A program made the position numbers and the translations under genes. This document shows, in pieces, positions 50,662 through 62,800 of a stretch of 64,000 nt of DNA. The stretch is from Penium margaritaceum (lineage: Eukaryota; Streptophyta; Zygnematophyceae; Desmidiales; Peniaceae). The stretch spans positions 47,938-111,937 of the forward strand of contig SZWC01000103.1 in assembly GCA_023375785.1 (NCBI GenBank), read 5' to 3'. How positions within the stretch are numbered: position 1 is the stretch's first letter; each line of letters starts with the position of its first letter. The notes under the pieces were generated by a model that had not been told where the DNA came from, did not search any database, and saw only the letters and a program-made list of their open reading frames with translations.

Positions 50662-51690
50662 TAAGGTACTTGGTAAACCTTGTGGTCATGGTCAGTGGCA
50701 CATGCCAACTTTGTCAAGGCATTGCACATAATAGCCATGCCAAGCCACAAGTATTCTACCTTGTTTGCACTTGTAAGATCATGCCTAGTACATCTGCACT
50801 GTGATTGGATACTCTGACCGTGGCTGACTCGTGTTATGATCAATAGAAGTAAAAGTCACTTGGATACATCCGTGGTCATGGGCAATGGCACATAACAACT
50901 TTGTCAAGGCATTGCGCACAATAGCCACTCCGAGCCACCCGTTTTCTACCTTGTTTGTACTTGCATGGTCAAACCTAGTTCATCTGCACTGTGATCGGAC
51001 ACTCTGACTGTGGCTGACTCGTGTTATGATTCATAGCCGTGTGAGGTACTTGGTATACTTTGTGGTCATGGTAACTGGCACATGCCAACATTGTCAAGGC
51101 ATTGCGCGCAATAGCCGTGCCAAGCCACCGGTTTTTCACCTTTTTTATACCTGCAAGGTCATGCATGTTAGATGTGCACTGTGACTGGGTACTCTAACCG
51201 TGGCTGACCCATGTTACGATTCGTAGAAGTTAAAGTCACCTGGAAAACTTTGTGGTCTTGGTCAGTGGAACATGCCGACATTGTCAAGGCATTGCGCAAA
51301 ATAGCCACACCGAGCCACCAGTATTCTACCTTGTTTGCACCTGCAAGATCATGCCTAGTAAATCTGCACTGTGATTGGACACTCGAACCGTGGGTGACTC
51401 CTGTTTTCAGCAATAGAAGTAAATGTCACTTGGATACGTTTGTGGGCATGGTCAGTGGCACATGCCAACTTTGGCAAGACATTGCGCACAATAGCCACAC
51501 CAAGCAACCTGTATTCCACCTTGTTTACACCTCGAAGGTCATGCCCAGTATATGTGCACTGTGGTTGGACACTCTGACCGTGGCTGACTCGTGTTATGAT
51601 TCATAGCCGTTAAAGGTACTTGGTAAATTTTGTGGTCATGGTCAGTGGCACATGCCAACATTGTCAAGGCATTGCGCACAATAGCCATGC
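50662..51690 (+). repeat. second copy of the 46.1-47.3 kb satellite segment
   Basis: It shares many private variants with 46080-47296: CATCCGTGGTCATGGGCA, GGCACATAACAACTT, GTGTGAGGTACTTGGTATAC, GGTAACTGGCACATGCC, and ATACGTTTGTGGGCATGG. The offset is 4391 bp over most of the length and 4581 bp at the left part, so copy 1 has one extra monomer near 46260-46450. Confidence 0.88.
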
Positions 51691-52770
51691 CATGCCACCG
51701 GTTTCTTACCTTATTTATGCCTGCAAGGTCGTGCATATTATATGTGCACTGTGATTGGGCACTCTGACTGTGGCTGACTCGTGTTATGATTATTGGAAGT
51801 TAAAGTCACTTGGTAAGCTTTGTGGTCATGGTCAGTGGCACATGCCAACTTTGTCAAGGCATTACGCACAATAGCCACACCAAGCCACCAGTATTCTACC
51901 TTGTTTGCACCTGAAAGATCGAGCCTAGTACATCTGCACTGTGAGTGGGCACTCTGACTATGGCTGACTTGTGTTACGATTCGTAGAAGTAAAAGTCACT
52001 TTGTAAGCTTTGTGGTCATGGTCAGTGGCACATTCCAACTTTGTCAAGGCATTGCACACAATAGCCACACCAAGCCATCAGTATTCTACCTTGTTTGAAC
52101 TTGCAAGATCATGCCTAGTACATCTGCACTGTGGTCCGACACTCTGACCGTGGCTGACTCGTGTTATGATCAATAGAAGTACAAGTCACTTCGATACATT
52201 TGTGGTCATGATCAGTGGAACATGCCAACTTTGTCAAGGCATTGCGCACAATAGCCACACCGAGCCACCCGTATTCTACCTTGTTTGTACCTGCAAGGTT
52301 AAGCCCAGTATATCTGCACTATGATTGGACACTCTGACCGTGGCTGACTCGTGTTACTTTTTATAGCCGTTTAAGGTACTTGGTAAACTTTGTGGACATG
52401 GTCAGTGGCACATGCCAGTTTGTTCAAGGCATTGTGCACAATAGCCATGCCAAGCCACCGGTTTTTAACCTTTTTTATACCTGCAAGGTCATGCCTAGTA
52501 CATCTGAACTGTGATTGGGGCACTATGACTGTGGCTGAATTGTGTTACGATTCGTAAAAGTTAAACTCACTTGGTAAACTTTGTGGTCATGGTCAGTGGC
52601 ACATGCCAACTTTGTCAAGGCATTGCTCACAATAGCCACACTAAGACACCAGTATTCTACCTTGTTTGCACTTGCAATATCATGCCTAGTACATCTGTAC
52701 TGTGATTGGAAACTCTGACCGTGGCTGACTCATGTTATGATCATTAGAAGTAAAAGTCACTTGGATACAT

Positions 52771-53780
52771 TTGTGGTCATGGTCAGTCGCACATGCCAAC
52801 TTTGTCAAGGCATTGCGCACAATAGCCACACCGAACCACCAGTACTCTACCTTGTTTATACCTATGACGTCATGCCCAGTATATCTGCACTGTGATTGGA
52901 CACTCAGACCGTGGCTGACTCATGTTATGATTCATATTCATTTAAGGTACTTGGTAAACGTTGTGGTCATGGTCAGTGGCACATGCCAACATTGTCAAGG
53001 CATTGCGCACAATAGCCACACCAAGCCACCAGTATTCTACCTTGTTTGCACCTGCAAGGTCATGCCCAATACATCTGCAATGTGAGTGGACACTCTGACC
53101 GTGGCCAATTCGTGTTATGATTCATAGCCGTTTAAGGTACTTGGTAAACTTTGTGGTCATGGTCAGTGGCCCATGCCAACTTTGTCAAGGCATTGCGCAC
53201 AATAGCCACACCGAACCACCAGTACTCTACCTTGTTTATACCTATGACGTCATGCCCAGTATATCTGCACTGTGATTGGACACTCAGACCGTGGCTGACT
53301 CATGTTATGATTCATATTCATTTAAGGTACTTGGTAAACGTTGTGGTCATGGTCAGTGGCACATGCCAACTTTGTCAATGCATTGCGCACAATAGCCACA
53401 CTGAGCCACCAGTATTCTACCTTGTTTATGCCTACAAGGTCATGCCTAGTATATCTGCACAGTGATTGGACACTCTGACCGTGACTGACTCGTGTTATGA
53501 TCAATATAAGTAAAAGTCACTTGGATACATTTGTGGTCATGGTCAGTGGCACATGCCAACCTTGTCAAGGCATTGCGCACAATAGCCACACCAAGCCACC
53601 AGTATTCTACCTTGTTTGCACCTGCAAGGTCATGCCCAATACATCTGCAATGTGAGTGGACACTCTGACCGTGGCCAATTCGTGTTATGATTCATAGCCG
53701 TTTAAGGTACTTGGTAAACTTTGTGGTCATGGTCAGTGGCCCATGCCAACTTTGTCAAGGCATTGCGCACAATAGCCGTG
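52771..53780 (+). repeat. 380- and 570-bp local higher-order repeats
   Basis: A two-monomer block starting at 52771 recurs at 53151 with shared variants (ATACCTATGACGTCATGCCC, TCATATTCATTTAAGG). A block with GCAATGTGAGTGGACACTC and GTGGCCAATTCG recurs 570 bp apart (53041 and 53611). These show duplication in units of two and three monomers. Confidence 0.85.
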
Positions 53781-56400
53781 CCAAGACACCGGTTTTTTAC
53801 CCTCTTTATACCTGCAAGGTCATCCCTAGTACATCTGAGTTGTGATTGGGCACTCTGACTGTGGCTGACTCGTGTTACAATTCGGAGAAGTTAAAGTCAC
53901 ATGGTAAACTTTGTGGTCATGGTCAGTGGCACGTGCCAACTTTGTCAAGGCATTGCACACAATAGCCGTGCCAAGACACCGGAAATTTACCCTGTCTATA
54001 CCTGCAAGGTCATGCATATTAGATGTACACTGTGATTGGACACTCCGACTGTGTCTGTCACGTGTTACAATTCAAAGAAGTTAAAGTCACTTGGTAAACT
54101 TTGTGGTCATGGTCAGTGGCACATACCAACCTTGTCAAGGCACTGTGCACAATAGCCACACCGAGCCACCAGTATTCTACCTTATTTATACCTGCAAGAT
54201 CATGCACAGTACATGTGCACTGTGATTGGACACTCTGACCGTGGCTGACTCGTGTTATGATTCATATCCGTTTAAGGTACTTGGTAAACTTTGTGGTCAT
54301 GGTGAGTGCCACATGCCAACTTTGTCAAGGCATTGCGCAGAATAGCCGTGCCACACCACAGGTTTTTCACCTTGTTTCTAACTGCAATGTCATGTGTAGT
54401 ACATCTAAAGTATGATTGGACGCTCTGACCGTGGCTGACTCGTGTTACGATTCGTAGAAGTTAAAGTCACTTGGTAAACTTTGTGGTCATGGTCTGTGGC
54501 ACATGCCAACTTTGTCAGGGCATTGCGCACAATAGCCACACCGAGCCACCAGTATTGTACCTTGTTTATACCTGAAAGGTCATGCCCTGTATATCTACAC
54601 TGTGATTGCACACTCTGACCGTGGCTGACTCGTATTATGATCAATAGAAGTAAATGTCACTTGGATACATTTGTGGTCATGGTCAGTGGCACATGCCAAC
54701 TTTGTCAAGGCAATGCGCGCAATAGCCATGCCAAGCCACTGGGTTGTTACCTTGTTTGTAAATGCAAGGTCATGCATATTAGATGTGCACTGTGATTAGG
54801 CACTCTGACTGTGGCTGACTCGTGTTACGATCCATATGTGTTAAAGTCACTTGGTAAACTTTGTGGTCATGGTCAGTGGCACATGCCAACGTTTTCAAGG
54901 CATTTCGCACAATAGCCACACCCAGCTACCAGTATTCTACCTTGTTTGAACCTGTAAGATCATTCCTAGTACTTTTGCATTGTGATTGGACACTCTGACT
55001 GCGGCTGACTCGTGTTATGATTCAAAGCCGTTTAATGTACTTGGTAAACTTTGTGGTCATTGTCAGTGGCACATGCCAACTTTGTCAAGGCATTGCTCAC
55101 AATAGCCACACCGAGTCACCAGTATTCTACCTTGTTTGCATGTGCTAGATCATGCCTAGTACATCTGCACTGTGATTGGACACTCTGACCATGGCGGACT
55201 CGTGTTATGATCAATAGAAGTAAAAGCCACTATGATGTATTTGTGGTCATGGTCAGTGGCACATGCCAACGTTTTCAATGCATTCCACGCAATAGCCACA
55301 CCGAGCCACCAGTATTCTATCTTGTTTGCACTTGCAAGATCATGCCTAGTACATCAGCACTGTGATTGGACACTCTGACCGTGGTTGACTCGTGTTATGA
55401 TTCATAGCCGTTTAAGGTACTTGGTAAACTTTGTGGTCATGGTCAGTGCCACATGCCAACTTTGTCAAGGCGTTGCGCACAATAACCGTGCCAAGCCACA
55501 CCTTTTTTACCTTGTTTATACATGCAAGGTCATGCCTAGTACATCTAAACTGTGATTGGGCACTCTGACCGTGGCTGACTCGTGTTACGATTCGTAGAAG
55601 TTAAAGTCACTTGGTAAACTTTGTGGTCATGGTCAGTGGCACATGCCAACTTTGTCAAGGCATTGCGCACAATACCCACACCGAGCCACCAGTATTCTAT
55701 CTCGTTTGGACCTGCAAGATAATGCCTAGTACATCTGCATTGTGATTGGACACTCTGACCGTGGGTGACTCGTGTTATGATCAATAGAAGTAAAAGTCAC
55801 TTGGATACATTTGTGGTCATGGTCTGTGACACGTGCCAACTTTGTCAAGGCATTGCACACAATAGCCACACCGAGCCACCAGTATTCTACCTTTTTTATA
55901 CCTGTAAGGACATGCCCAGTATATCTGCACTGTGATTGGACACTCTGACTGTGGCTCACTCGTGTTATGATTCATAGCCGTTTAAGGTACTTGGTAAACT
56001 TTGTGGTCATGGTCAGTGGCATGTGCCAACTTTGTCAAGGCATTGTGCACAATAGTTGTGCCAAGACACCGGTTTTTTACCATGTTTATACCTGCAACGT
56101 CATGCATATTAGATGTGCACTGTGATTGGGCACTCCGACTCTGGCTGACATGTGTTACGATTCAAAGACGTTTAACTCACTTGGTAAACCTTGTGGTCAT
56201 GGTCAGTGGCACATGCCAACTTTGTCAAGGCATTGCTCACAATAGCCACACTGATCCACCAGTATTCTACCTTGTTTATACCTACAAGGTCATGCCTAGT
56301 ATATATGCACTGTGATTGGACACTCTGACCGTGACTGACTCGTGTTATGATCAATAGAAGTAAAAGTCACTTGGATACATTTGTGGTCATGGTCAGTGGC

Positions 56401-56780
56401 ACATGCCAACCTTGTCAAGGCATTGCGCACAATAGCCACACCGAGCCACCAGTGTTCTACCTTGTTTGTACCTGCAAGGTCATGCCTAGTACAGCTGCAC
56501 TGTGATTGGACACTCTGACCGTGGTTGACTCGTGTTATGATTCATAGCCGCTTAAGGTACTTGGTGAACTTTGTGGTCATGGTCAGTGGCACATGCCAAC
56601 CTTGTCAAGGCATTGCGCACAATAGCCACACCGAGCCACCAGTGTTCTACCTTGTTTGTACCTGCAAGGTCATGCCTAGTACAGCTGCACTGTGATTGGA
56701 CACTCTGACCGTGGCTGACTCGTGTTATGATTCATAGCCGCTTAAGGTACTTGGTGAACTTTGTGGTCATGGTCAGTGGC
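56401..56780 (+). repeat. recent tandem monomer duplication
   Basis: Two adjacent units with CCAACCTTGTCAAGG, AGTACAGCTGCACTG and CGCTTAAGGTACTTGGTGAAC lie 190 bp apart and are almost identical (GGTTGACTCG against GGCTGACTCG). Confidence 0.85.
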
Positions 56781-59440
56781 CCATGCCAACTTTGTCATGG
56801 CATTGCGCTTAATAGCCATCCGAAGCCACCAGTATTCTACCTTGTTTGCACCTCCAAGATCATGCCTAGTAGATCTGCACTGTGATTGGACACTCTGACC
56901 GTGGCTGCCTCGTCTTATGATCAATAGAAGTAAAAGGCACTTGGATACATTTGTGGTCATGGTCAGTGGCACATGCCAGCTTTGTCAAGGCATTGCGCAC
57001 AATAGCCACACCGAGCCACCAGTATTATACCTTGTTTGCACCTGCAAGGTCATGCCCAGTTTATCTGCAATGTGAGTGGACACTCTGACCGTGGCCAACT
57101 CGTGTTATGATTCATAGCCGTTTAAGGTACTTGGTAAACTTTGTGGTCAAGGTCAGTGGCCCATGCCAACTTTGTCAAGTCATTGCGCACAATAGCCATG
57201 CCAAGACACGGGTTTTTTACCCTGTTTATATCTGCAAGGTCATCCCTAGTACATCTGATTCGTGATTGGGCACTCTTACTACGGCTGACTCGTGTTACAA
57301 TTCGTAGAAGTTAAAGTCACATGGTAAACTTTGTGGTCATGGTAAGTGGCACGTGCCAACTTTGTCAAGGCATTGGGCACAATAGCCGTGCCAAGATACC
57401 GGTAATTTACCCAGTTTATACCTGCAAGGTCATGCATATTAGATGTACACTGTGATCGGGCACTCCGACCGTGGCCGACACGTGTTGCAATTCAAAGAAG
57501 TTAAAGTCACTTGATAAACTCTGTGGTCATGGTCAGTGGCACATGCCAACTTTGTCAAGACACTGCGCACAATAGCCACACCGAGCCACCAGTATTCTAC
57601 ATTATTTATACCTGTAATATCATGCACAGTACATATGCACAGTGATTGGACACTCTGACCGTGGCTGACTCGTGTTATGATTCATAGCCGTTTAATGTAC
57701 TTGGTAAACTTTGTGGGCATAGTGAGTGCCACATGCCAACTTTGTCAAGTCATTGCGAAGAATAGCCGTGCCACGCCACATGTTTCTTTCCTTGTTTTTA
57801 CCTGCAAGGTCATGTCCAGTACATCTGAACGGTGATTGGACGCGTTGACCGTGGCTGACTCGTGTTAGGATTCGTAGAAGTTAAAGTCACTTGGTAAACT
57901 TTGTGGTCATGGTCAGTGGCACATGCCAACTTTGTCAAGGCATTGCGCACAATAGCCACAATGGGCCACCAATATTCTACCTTGTTTATACCTGCAAGGG
58001 CATGCCCAATACATCTGCACTGTGATTGGGCACTCTAACTGTAGCTGACTCGTGTTAAGATTCGTAGAAGTTAAACTCACTTCGTAAACTTTGTGGTCAT
58101 GGTCAGTGGCACATGCCGGCTTTGTCAAGGCATTGCGCACAATAGCCACACCGAGCCACCAGTATTCTACCTTGTTTGAACATGCAAGATTATGCCTAGT
58201 ACATCTGCACTGTGATTGGACACTCTGACCGTGGCTGACTTGTGTTATGATCAATAGAAGTAAAGGTCACTTGGATACATTTGTGGTCATGATTAGTGAC
58301 ACGTGCCAACTTTATCAAGGCATTGCGCACAAAAGCCACACCGAGCCACCACTATTCTACCTTGTTTATACCTGTAAGGTCCTGCCCGGTATACCTGCAA
58401 TGTGATTGGACACTCTTACCGTGGCTCACTCGTGTTATTATTCATAGCCGTTTAAGGTACTTGGTAAACTTTGCGGTCATGGTCAGTGGCACATGCCAAG
58501 TTTGTCAAAGCATTGGGCACAATAGCCGTGCCAAGACACCAGCTTTTTTCCTTGTTTATACGTGCAAGGTCATGCATATTAGATGTTCGCTGTGATTGGG
58601 CACTCTGACCGTGGCTGACTCGTGTTACGATTCGTAGAAGTTAAAGTCACTTGGTAAACTTTGTGGTCATGGTCAGTGGCACATGCCAACTTTGTCAGGG
58701 TATTGCACACAATAGCCACACCGAGCCACCAGTATTGTACCTTGTTTACACTTGCAAGGTCATGCCCTGTATATCTACAATGTGATTGCACACTCTGACC
58801 GTGGCTGACTCGTATTATGATCAATAGAAGTAAATGTCACTTGGATACATTTGTGGTCATGGTCAGTGGCACATGCCAACTAAGTCAATGCAATGCGCGC
58901 AATAGCCATGCCAAGCCACTGGTTTTTTACCTTGTTTGTAAATGCAAGGTCATGCATATTAGATGTTCACTGTGATTAGGCACTCTGACTGTGGCTGACT
59001 CGTGTTGCGATTCATAGATGTTAAAGTCACTTGGTAAACTTTGTGGTCATGGTCAGTGGCACATAACTTTTTCAAGGCATTGCGCACAATAGCCACACCC
59101 AGCTACCAGAATTCTACCTTGTTTGAACCTGTAAGATCATTACTAGTAATTTTACATTGTGATTGGACACTCTGACTGTGGCTGACTCCTGTTATGATCA
59201 ATAGAAGTAAACATAACTTGGATACATTTGTGGTCATGGTCTGTGGCACATGCCAACTTTGTCAAGGTATTGCACACAATAGCCACACCGAGCCACCCGT
59301 ATTATACCTTGTTTATACCTGTAACGTCATGCCCAGTATATCTTCACTGTGATTGGACACTCTGACCGTGGCTGACTCGTGTTATGATTCATAGCCGTTT
59401 AATGTAATTGGTAAACTTTGTGGTCATGGTCAGTGGCACA

Positions 59441-59830
59441 TGCCGACTTTGTCAAGGCATTGCGCACAATAACCGTGCCAAGCCACACGTTTTTTACCTT
59501 GTTTATACCTGCAAGGTCATGCCTAGTACATCTAAACTGTGATTGGGCACTCTGACCGTGGCTGACTCGTGTTACGATTCGTAGAAGTTAAAGTCACTTG
59601 GTACACTTTGTGGTCATGGTCAGTGGCACATGCCAACTTTGTCAAGGCATTGCGCACAATAACCGTGCCAAGCCACACGTTTTTTACCTTGTTTATACCT
59701 GCAAGGTCATGCCTAGTACATCTAAACTGTGATTGGGCACTCTGACCGTGGCTGACTCGTGTTACGATTCGTAGAAGTTAAAGTCACTTGGTACACTTTG
59801 TGGTCATGGTCAGTGGCACATGCCAACTTT
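59441..59830 (+). repeat. recent tandem monomer duplication
   Basis: Two adjacent units with the private variants CAATAACCGTGCCAAGCCAC, ACATCTAAACTGTGATTGG and TTGGTACACTTTG lie 190 bp apart and are identical over nearly their whole length. A relative is at 55481 and another near 60800. Confidence 0.88.
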
Positions 59831-62800
59831 GTCAAGGCATTGCGCACAATAGCCTTACCGAGCCACCAGTATTATACCTAGTTTGGACCTGCAAGATCAT
59901 GCCTAGTTAATCTGCATTGTGATAGGACACTCTGACCGTGGGTGACCCGTGTTATGATCAATAGAAGTAAAAGTCACTTGGATACATTTGTGGTCATGTT
60001 CAGTGACACGTGCCAACTTTGTCAAGGCATTGCGCACAATAGCCACACTGAACCACCAGTATTCTACCTTGTTTATACCTGTAAGGTCATGCCCAGTATA
60101 TCTGCACTGTCATTGGACACTCTGACCGTGGCTGACTCGTGTTATGATTCATAGCCGTTTAAGGTACTTGGTAAACTTTGTGGTCATGGTCAGTGGCACG
60201 TGCCAACTTTGTCAAGGCATTGTGCACAATAGCCGTGCGAAGACACCGGTTTTTTACCCTGTTTATACCTGCAAGTTCATGCATATTAGATGTGCACTGT
60301 GATTGGGCACTCCGACTCTGGCTGACATGTGTTACGAGTCAAAGACGTTTAACTCACTTGGTAATCCTTGTGGTCATGGTCAGTGGCACATGCCAACGTT
60401 GTCAAGGCATTGCGCACAATAGCCACACTGAGCCACCAGTATTCTACCTTGTTCATACCTACAGGGTCATGCCTAGTATATCTGCACTGTGATTGGACAC
60501 TCTGACCGTGACTGACTCGTGTTATGATCAATAGAAGTAAAAGTCACTAGGATATATTTGTGGTCATGGTCAGTGGCACATGCCAACGTTGTCAAGGCAT
60601 TGCGCACAATAGCCACACCGAGCCAACAGTGTTCTACCTTGTTTGTACCTGCAAGGTCCTGCCTAGTACAGCTGCACTGTGATTGGACACTCTGACCGTG
60701 GCTGACTCGTGTTATGATTCATAGCCGTTTAAGGTACTTGGTAAACTTTGTGGTCATGGTCAGTGGCACATGCCAACTTTGTCAAGGCATTGCGCACAAT
60801 AACCGTGCCAAGCCACACGTTTTTTACCTTGTTTATACCTGCAAGGTCATGCCTAGTATATCTGCACTGTGATTGGACACTCTGACCATGGCGGACTCGT
60901 GTTATGATCAATAGAAGTAAAAGTCACTAGGATATATTTGTGGTCATGGTCAGTGGCACATGCCAACGTTGTCAAGGCATTGCGCACAATAGCCACACCG
61001 AGCCAACAGTGTTCTACCTTGTTTGTACCTGCAAGGTCCTGCCTAGTACAGCTGCACTGTGATTGGACACTCTGACCGTGGCTGACTCGTGTTATGATTC
61101 ATAGCCGCTTAAGGTACTTGGTAAACTTGGTGGTCATGACCAGTGGCCCATGCCAACTTTGTCATGGCATTGAGCACAATACCCACCCGAAGCCACCAGT
61201 ATTCTACCTTGTTTGCACCTCCAAGATCATACCTAGTACATCTGCAATGTGATTGGACACACTGACCGTGGCTGCCTCGTGTTATGATGAATAGAAGTGA
61301 AAGTCACTTGCATACATTTGTGGTCATGGTCAGTGGCACATGCCAAATTTGTCAAGGCATTGCGCACAATAGCCACACCGAGCCACCAGGATTCTACCTT
61401 GTTTGCACCTGCAAGGTCATGCCCAGTATATCTGCAATGTGAGTGGACACTCTCACCGTGGTCAACTCGTGTTATGAGTCATAGCCGTTTAAGGTACTTG
61501 GTAAACTTTGTGGTCATGGTCAGTGGCCCATGCCAACGTTGTCAAGTCATTGCGCACAATAGCCGTGTCAAGACACCAATTTTTTACCCTGTTTATATCT
61601 GCAAGGTCATCCCTAGTACATCTGATTTGTGATTGGGCACTCTGACTGTGGCTGACTCGTGTTACAATTTGTAGAAGTTAAAGTCACATGGTAAACTTTG
61701 TGGTCATGGTCAGTGGCACGTGCCAGCTTTGTCAAGGCATTGCGCACAATAGCCGTGCCAAGATACCGGAAATTTACCCAGTTTATACCTGCAAGGTCAT
61801 GCATATAAGATGTACACTGTGATTGGGCACTTCGACTGTGGCTGACACGTGTTACAATCGAAAGAAGTTAAAGTCACTTGGTAAACTCTGTGGTCATGGT
61901 CAGTGGCACATGCCAAATTTGTCAAGACACTGCGCACAATAGCCACACCAAGCCACCAGTATTCTACCTTAGTTATACCTGTAAGATCATGCATAGTACA
62001 TATGCACTGTGATTGGACACTCTGACCGTGGCTGCCTTGTGTAATGATTCATAGCCGTTTAATGTACTTGGTAAACTTTGTGGGCATGGTGAGTGCCACA
62101 TGCCAACTTTGTCAAGGCATTGCGCAGAATAGCCGTGCCACGCCACGTGTTTTTTACCTTGTGTATACCTGCAAGGTCATGTCCAGTACATCTGAACTGT
62201 GATTGGACGCTTTGACCGTGGCTGACTCGTGTTAGGATTCGTAGAAGTTAAAGTCATTTGGTAAACTTTGTGGTCATGGTCAGTGGCACATGCCAAATTT
62301 GTCAAGGCATTGCGCACAATAGCCACACCGAGCCACCAATATTCTACCTTGTTTATACCTGCAAGGTTATGCCCAATACATCTGCACTGTGATTGGGCAC
62401 TCTAACTGTGGCTGACGCGTGTTCAGATTCGTAGAAGTTAAACTCACTTCGTAAACTTTGTGGTCATGGTCAGTGGCACACGCCGACTTTGTCAAGGCAT
62501 CGCGCACAATAGCCACACCGAGCCACCAGTATTATACCTTGCTTGAACCTGCAAGACCATGCCTAGTACATCTGCACTGTGATTGGACACTCTGACCGTG
62601 GCTGACTTGTGTTATGATCAAAAGAAGTAAAATTCACTTGGATACATTTGAAGTCATGGTTAGTGACACGTACCAACTTTATCAAGGCATTGCGCACAAT
62701 AGCCACACCGAACCACCAGTATTCTACCTTGTTTAGACCTGTAAGGTCCTTCCCGGTATACCTGCACTGTGATTGGACACTCTTACCGTGGCTGACTCGT

